NCBI RefSeq assembly: GCF_010093535.1
Contig: NW_022985200.1
Span: 655,056 to 719,055, forward strand
DNA length: 64,000 nt
Source of the DNA: Lindgomyces ingoldianus
Taxonomy: Eukaryota > Ascomycota > Dothideomycetes > Pleosporales > Lindgomycetaceae
Reading direction: 5' to 3'
Positions 59,451-64,000 of this stretch are shown piece after piece. The notes under the pieces were generated by a model, which worked only from the letters and a program-made list of their open reading frames with translations, had not been told where the DNA came from and did no database searches. A program made the translations under genes and the position numbers. How positions within the stretch are numbered: the stretch's first letter is position 1; the number at the start of each line of letters is the position of its first letter.

Positions 59451-60955
59451 GTACTCTCCCCCTTATTAAGAAGAGAATCCTTTACATTAGTAGTTTTAGC
59501 ATTAAGTTGTCTTTATTAGAGTACAGGTTTAGTTTAGATAGGTATTAGGCGTAGAATTAAGTTACTGCAGAGTTCTCTTGTAAGGCTTCTATAGGTTCTT
59601 ATAATAGTTTGTTATATCTAGTCTATTTTATAAGGTATTTATAAATATGTTTTTTTTTATTAAACTAGATCTATTTAATGTCTTTTATAACATATTCTAG
59701 TTTATTATTTATAATAATAAGTTTAGGTAGTAAGTTTAGCTGTCTAGGTAGATAGTTAGATTTAAAGGCTACTTAGCGCAGCAATAATACGTGGAACATA
59801 GGGTGTATCTTTATACTGTTAGGTAGGATTAATTAGTAAGTATATAATAAGACTATATAAGCTACTGTAAAAAAGCTAAGGTTTTTCTAATTAAGTTTTT
59901 TTAATTATTAGTTTATTTAGATATTTTTAGTGTCTAGCTAGACCTTCTTGCTAGCTATATACACAGGGGCAGAGGTTTAGAATTAGTTTATGTACTTTTA
60001 TTAAAAAGCTTAAGCTTATGTAAGCTCTTTATAAACATATTTAAATATATTTTAAATTTTATTAATAAGTTTATTTACATTTATTACTTATATAAATTAA
60101 TAAGTTAGTTAAGGAGTATTTAAAGGTAGTTTAAATTCTATTTAAAAGTAGTATCTATAGTTTACTAAAAACAAAGATACTTATGTTAATTTAGATGTTA
60201 TATTATTAGCTTTAAACTATGCTATAGCTAACTATTTTACTTAGTTATCTTACTAGTAGTTTATGTACACTTATAGGACTTATTCTATTATAGTGTTTAC
60301 ATTCTTAGTCTAGCTATTAGTCTCTAAGTAAAAAGCTGTAGATAAATAGAGGATAATTTAGAGCTATTTATAGAGTTTGTCCTAGAAGGCTAAGATAAAC
60401 TACATACCTCTGTCTAATATAATTATGTTAGGTAGGCTATAGTAAACCTATACATATTAGTAGAATAACTAGGCTATATTAAGGGCAGTTATAAAGGAAC
60501 ATAGTATTAAGTGTTAATACTTAGTTAAGTAATTAATAACTACTATAATATTTATATACTTTTTACATAAAAGTAGGTCTATAATAAAATTAATTAATAT
60601 GTCTTTTTAAGCTTATTTAGAGATTAGAAGTAGTTTAAGTAAGCTATTATACTTTTCTTAAGAGGCCTTTACTTTACAGCAAGTATAGCAACATAATACA
60701 TATTAGCGTACAGTATAGAACATGCAGGGCTAGTAGTACTCTCTTTATAGTAGGTTAAGAGTCTTTCCTCTGCCTAGGTGTCCTCTAACAGGCAAGTTAT
60801 GTATAATTTAGAGTAGTTTAATTCTTAGTTTATTAAAATTAGAAATTATAAGTTAGTTATAGTAATATAGCTTACTATTTTAGTTTTTATAGTTAGCTAG
60901 TGTTACTTTTTTTAACTAACTAGTGCTGTTTTAGAGCAGGTTTAAAGTTTCTTAG
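59132..60955 (-). mobile_element. Family A element 3, RIP-inactivated, interrupted at 60956
   Basis: Left end is a 319-bp reversed family A LTR (59132-59450), then the polypurine tract in reverse, chromodomain and integrase regions matching element 2. At 60955 the sequence breaks at the fresh element; element 2 continues uninterrupted at the matching point. The rest should lie beyond the window. Confidence 0.88.
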
Positions 60956-61273
60956 TGTCACGGTATCCTCCCCGGATCCCAGACATAACCGTATCGGACG
61001 CGTACCGGAGTATTATCGGTGCACGTCCGACACGAACACGACACGACACGGACATGAACTTAAGCACGAACCGCCTCAACACTAACTGAACCCGGAACAG
61101 GCTCGATTCATACCCGAAGCGCTTGGACTTCTGAGCTGAGTATTTAATTGCTAATTTCCTCCTGAACTTTCCTGTTCCTCACACAACGTCTTGTACCTAC
61201 CATGATACCTCACGTAGTAATTGAACTAGACCTCCGCGAAGCTCTATAACCTTACTCGTGCATAATCGTGACA
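60956..61273 (+). repeat. 5' LTR of family A element 4
   Basis: 318 bp, TGTCACGGTATCC to AATCGTGACA. Unmutated; reference for the family. Confidence 0.94.
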
Positions 61274-61301
61274 TTACGTTGTGTCAAAACCCTAGCCAAG
61301 A

Positions 61302-62462
61302 ATGGCCTCCGAATCTGATCCGATAAGCTTGGTACTTGCACAACTCCAAGCTATCAGAGCAAGCCAAGAAGCCTTCCAAGAAGCGCTTGCTCTACAGGAA
61401 AGCCGCCACGTCGCAAGCTTCGAAGCTCTTCGAAAGGACTTCGAAGAACAGCTTTGCGCCATCAAGCAGTCCGTTTCTGCCTCGACTCCTGTCATAGTAG
61501 TAGGAACTGAGAACTCACCAGCCTCAAAGCCCACCCAGAAGTCTGGAGATGGCTTAACTCCCTCCCGCCTAACGCCGCCTACGACCCGTAACCCCTCCGA
61601 CCCGGTAATGAAATCTGACCGACTCCCTGATCCCCCGCTGTTTAACGGAAAACGGAAAGACCTACCTTCCTTCCTACGCAAGCTCCGATACAAACTTGAA
61701 GGAAACGCAGACCAATTCCCCTCCGAACGCTCCCAGTTACTATATGCCCACTCTCGACTTGACCGCGACGTAACAGCCTTGATCGACTCACTGATAGATA
61801 AGGATATCGTTAACCTAGACCAATTCGTGGCGTTCCTACAAGCAACCTACGGAGACCCAAACAAAGAGTTAACGGCCCTAAGTCGCCTAAACACCCTACG
61901 ACAAGGAAGGAAAAGCTTTACCTCACACTTTGCTGAGTTCCGCCGACTCGCATCCGATACAGGCCTGAATGAGATAGGTCTAATCGCAGCCCTACGTAAC
62001 TCCCTCTCAACTGAACTGCAACGCGCTATGGTAGGAGAACCCCTCCCGAACGACCTTAACGCGTATGCGAACCTAATTGCTACCTACGATAATAACATGA
62101 GGTTCCTCCCCGTACAAGCCCCGATACGCCCCCGAACCAGCGCAGTTGCGAATAAGGACCCTAACGCGATGGAAATTAATTCGAATTATGCTCCAGTTGG
62201 TTCCAGAGAGCGTAAAGATCGCAGGAAGAAAGGTCAATGTTTCAAGTGCGGCAAGCATGGTCATATCTCCCGAAACTGCTCCGTTCCCCTTCCTCAAGTC
62301 CGCGCGAGTAGCGCTGCCAGTACTCGTCAAAGATCCTCGCCGTCCCGATCTCGTTCCCGCAAGGGCTCCGACTTGTATTCGAGCCCTGATCCCCCTCGCC
62401 ACTCTCGACGTAGCCGCAGCCATAGCAGTGGGAGCCTGCAAAAAGGCTCGTCCCGGGGCTAA
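61302..62462 (+). CDS. Gag protein of family A retrotransposon
   Basis: 386 residues, starting at the first ATG after the LTR (29 bp leader). Residues ~1-65 form a helical coiled coil. The central region (FNGKRKDLPSFLRKLRYKL ... LNTLRQGRKSFTSHFAEFRRL) is the retrotransposon capsid domain. CFKCGKHGHISRNC (about residues 314-327) is a perfect CX2CX4HX4C zinc knuckle for RNA binding, followed by a Ser/Arg-rich tail (SRSRSRKGS ... HSRRSRSHSSGS). The capsid packages element RNA in the cytoplasm. Stop at 62460-62462. pol overlaps by 37 nt in the -1 frame. In the decayed element 1 the equivalent start codon is ATA. Confidence 0.93.
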   Translation: MASESDPISLVLAQLQAIRASQEAFQEALALQESRHVASFEALRKDFEEQLCAIKQSVSASTPVIVVGTENSPASKPTQKSGDGLTPSRLTPPTTRNPSDPVMKSDRLPDPPLFNGKRKDLPSFLRKLRYKLEGNADQFPSERSQLLYAHSRLDRDVTALIDSLIDKDIVNLDQFVAFLQATYGDPNKELTALSRLNTLRQGRKSFTSHFAEFRRLASDTGLNEIGLIAALRNSLSTELQRAMVGEPLPNDLNAYANLIATYDNNMRFLPVQAPIRPRTSAVANKDPNAMEINSNYAPVGSRERKDRRKKGQCFKCGKHGHISRNCSVPLPQVRASSAASTRQRSSPSRSRSRKGSDLYSSPDPPRHSRRSRSHSSGSLQKGSSRG

Positions 62463-64000
62463 GTCGCCCCCCGGGACCGATTCGACACCAGATCTCTGCC
62501 GACCTATGGGCTAAGTCCCCTACTGACGACTGGAAGTACCAAGTCAATATTCCCGTATGTTTACGACAAGGAACCGTATCGGCCCCGATACGGGCTCTTA
62601 TTGACTCAGGAGCGAACGGCATAGGTTACATCAACAGAGAACTGGCGCGCAAACTGAATCTCCGATTGACACCGCTTACCCGAACGATTTACCCGACTGG
62701 ATTTAATGGAAAACAACTTGAAGGAGGTTCTATCTCCTGTACCACAACTGTTACGATTACCCACCGACACCACAAGGAGCAGATTAAACTCTATGTAACA
62801 AACACGGGACGTCATGACCTAATCCTAGGACAACCATGGCTGTATCGGCACAAGGTTGCCTTTAATTACCAAGAGCAAGTTCTAAACTTTAACTCTTCCC
62901 GATGCCGAGACGTATGCTTACGCTCACATCCGAACAACACCCGAATAGCACTTGATACGGAAGGTCTCCAGACCTACTCCCCAATAACCCGAAGAAGAAC
63001 TACCCAAGCAAGGCTAACAAGCCGGGCCTCTCACCGAGATGGGCTACGCAAAATGATTCAACAACTGCCTGAACCTAAAGAAGAGGAAGCCTTTGAGGAA
63101 CCTCTACCTACCCAATTCGGACACGAACCGGGACTCGAACAGCAGATGGACATCTGCCACATAGGACCTGCCCCGTTTGTGACCCTAGCTCGACGACCGG
63201 ATCACGAAATCTACGCAGTCACGATTTCCGATATAGACCGAGCTTTAGCTCCCCGAAAACACACCGACCCGAGGACGATAGTCCCTCGAGACTACTACGA
63301 CCTGTTGCATGTCTTCTCCCGAGACGAGTCCGATAAGCTTCCGATACGACGTCCGTACGATCACCAGATAACCCTTGAGCCTGGCAAACAACCTGGTTAT
63401 GGGCCACTGTATGGGATGTCGCTAAACGAATTGAAAGTGCTCCGAAAATACCTCGACGAGAACCTAGAGAAAGGGTTTATTCGAGCTAGCTCCTCACCAG
63501 TGGCGTCACCTGTACTATTTGTAAAGAAACCTGGGGGTGGGCTCCGATTCTGCGTCGACTACCGAGGACTGAACGCTGTTACTATTAAGAACCGATACCC
63601 GATTCCCCTCTTACAGGAAACCCTGAGCCGACTAAGCAAAGCAAAGTATTTTACAAAGTTAGATATTATTGCTGCCTTTAACAAGCTAAGGATAGCAAAG
63701 GGCGACGAGTGGCTAACAGCGTTTCGGACCCGATACGGACTATTCGAGTACCTGGTGATGCCCTTCGGCTTAGCCAACGCGCCTAGTACTTTTCAACATT
63801 TTGTAAACGACTCGCTCCGACCCTACCTAGACGTGTTCTGCACTGCGTATATTGACGATATTCTGATCTACAGCGATAGCCTTTCGGAGCACAAACGGCA
63901 TGTACGCCTGGTGCTAAAGGCTATGGAAGAAGCAGGTCTGCAACTCGACGTAGACAAATGCGAGTTCCACCAATCAAAGGTCACGTATTTAGGATATGTG
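62426..64000 (+). CDS. Pol polyprotein of family A retrotransposon (partial)
   Basis: Open for 525 codons to the window end, in the -1 frame relative to gag; the frame opens after a TAG at 62423-62425. There is no obvious own start, so a gag-pol fusion by -1 frameshifting is likely (A5 run at 62440-62444). Order: aspartic protease with ALIDSGA (about 62594-62614) and LILGQPWL, linker, then reverse transcriptase with KPGGGLRFCVDYRGLN, KLDIIAAFNKLRIA, LVMPFGLANAPSTFQ and the catalytic YIDD (63848-63859). RNase H, integrase and chromodomain should follow beyond the edge, as judged from element 1. Confidence 0.92.

Larger units (their letters stand above)
60956..64000 (+). mobile_element. Family A element 4, fresh and un-mutated, cut by window end
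   Basis: GC-normal, with an intact LTR, gag and pol, and collinear with decayed element 1. The preceding CTTAG (60951-60955) is the probable target duplication inside element 3. Only the first 3.0 kb of about 5.66 kb are in the window. Confidence 0.93.

Noticed and set aside
62146..62514. 122-codon frame overlapping the gag end
   Set aside because: It is a shadow in the third frame; it lacks retroviral motifs, and the protease frame is a different one.

Overview
The window is nuclear DNA of a filamentous ascomycete (Pezizomycotina). The evidence is short 40-100 nt introns with CTRAY-type branch sites, fungal-specific regulators, and saturated RIP-type decay (C to T, mostly at CpA and CpG) in retrotransposons. 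A leotiomycete-like plant-associated fungus would fit, but the exact lineage is inference. It has two compartments: a GC-balanced gene region at 1-27.4 kb and an AT-rich block of nested LTR retrotransposons from about 27.5 kb to the right edge.

Gene region. 0-5 kb: an NLP (necrosis and ethylene-inducing-like) secreted protein, a coiled-coil protein ending in a PPxY motif, and a nucleoside-hydrolase-like DUF1593/Sde182 protein. 5-6 kb: a doubtful F-box remnant. 7-9.7 kb: a six-exon protein with a STAND-type fungal N-terminus and two EF-hand-like loops. 10-22 kb: what looks like a polyol/pentose gene cluster, namely an aldose (xylose) reductase, a divergent Zn2Cys6 regulator, a convergent paralogue of that regulator without a recognisable zinc cluster, a dihydroxyacetone-synthase-like transketolase, a divergent L-arabinitol 4-dehydrogenase-like enzyme, and a broken sugar permease. 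22.9-27.4 kb: a membrane-anchored linalool dehydratase/isomerase-like protein and a DHA-type MFS exporter.

Repeat region. Target-site duplications (TSDs) resolve most of it. One LTR retrotransposon (family B, 290-bp LTRs, minus orientation, TSD GGCAC) runs from 28345 to 54765 and holds four later insertions: a full-length family A Ty3/Gypsy element (318-bp LTRs, TSD CAAGT), a 416-bp internally deleted family B element (TSD TGTTA), a second family A element (TSD ATCTA) carrying a 10-N assembly gap, and a family C element (604-bp LTRs, TSD ATAAT). To the right are a 5'-truncated family C relative, an un-mutated island with a 10-bp-period minisatellite and a 24-bp palindrome, a truncated family B copy in plus orientation, and a decayed family A element interrupted at 60956 by a fresh, un-mutated family A copy. 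That copy has an intact LTR, gag, and a pol frame that is open to the window end.

Intron positions were placed by reading frame, splice consensus and family similarity. No alignment or search was run.
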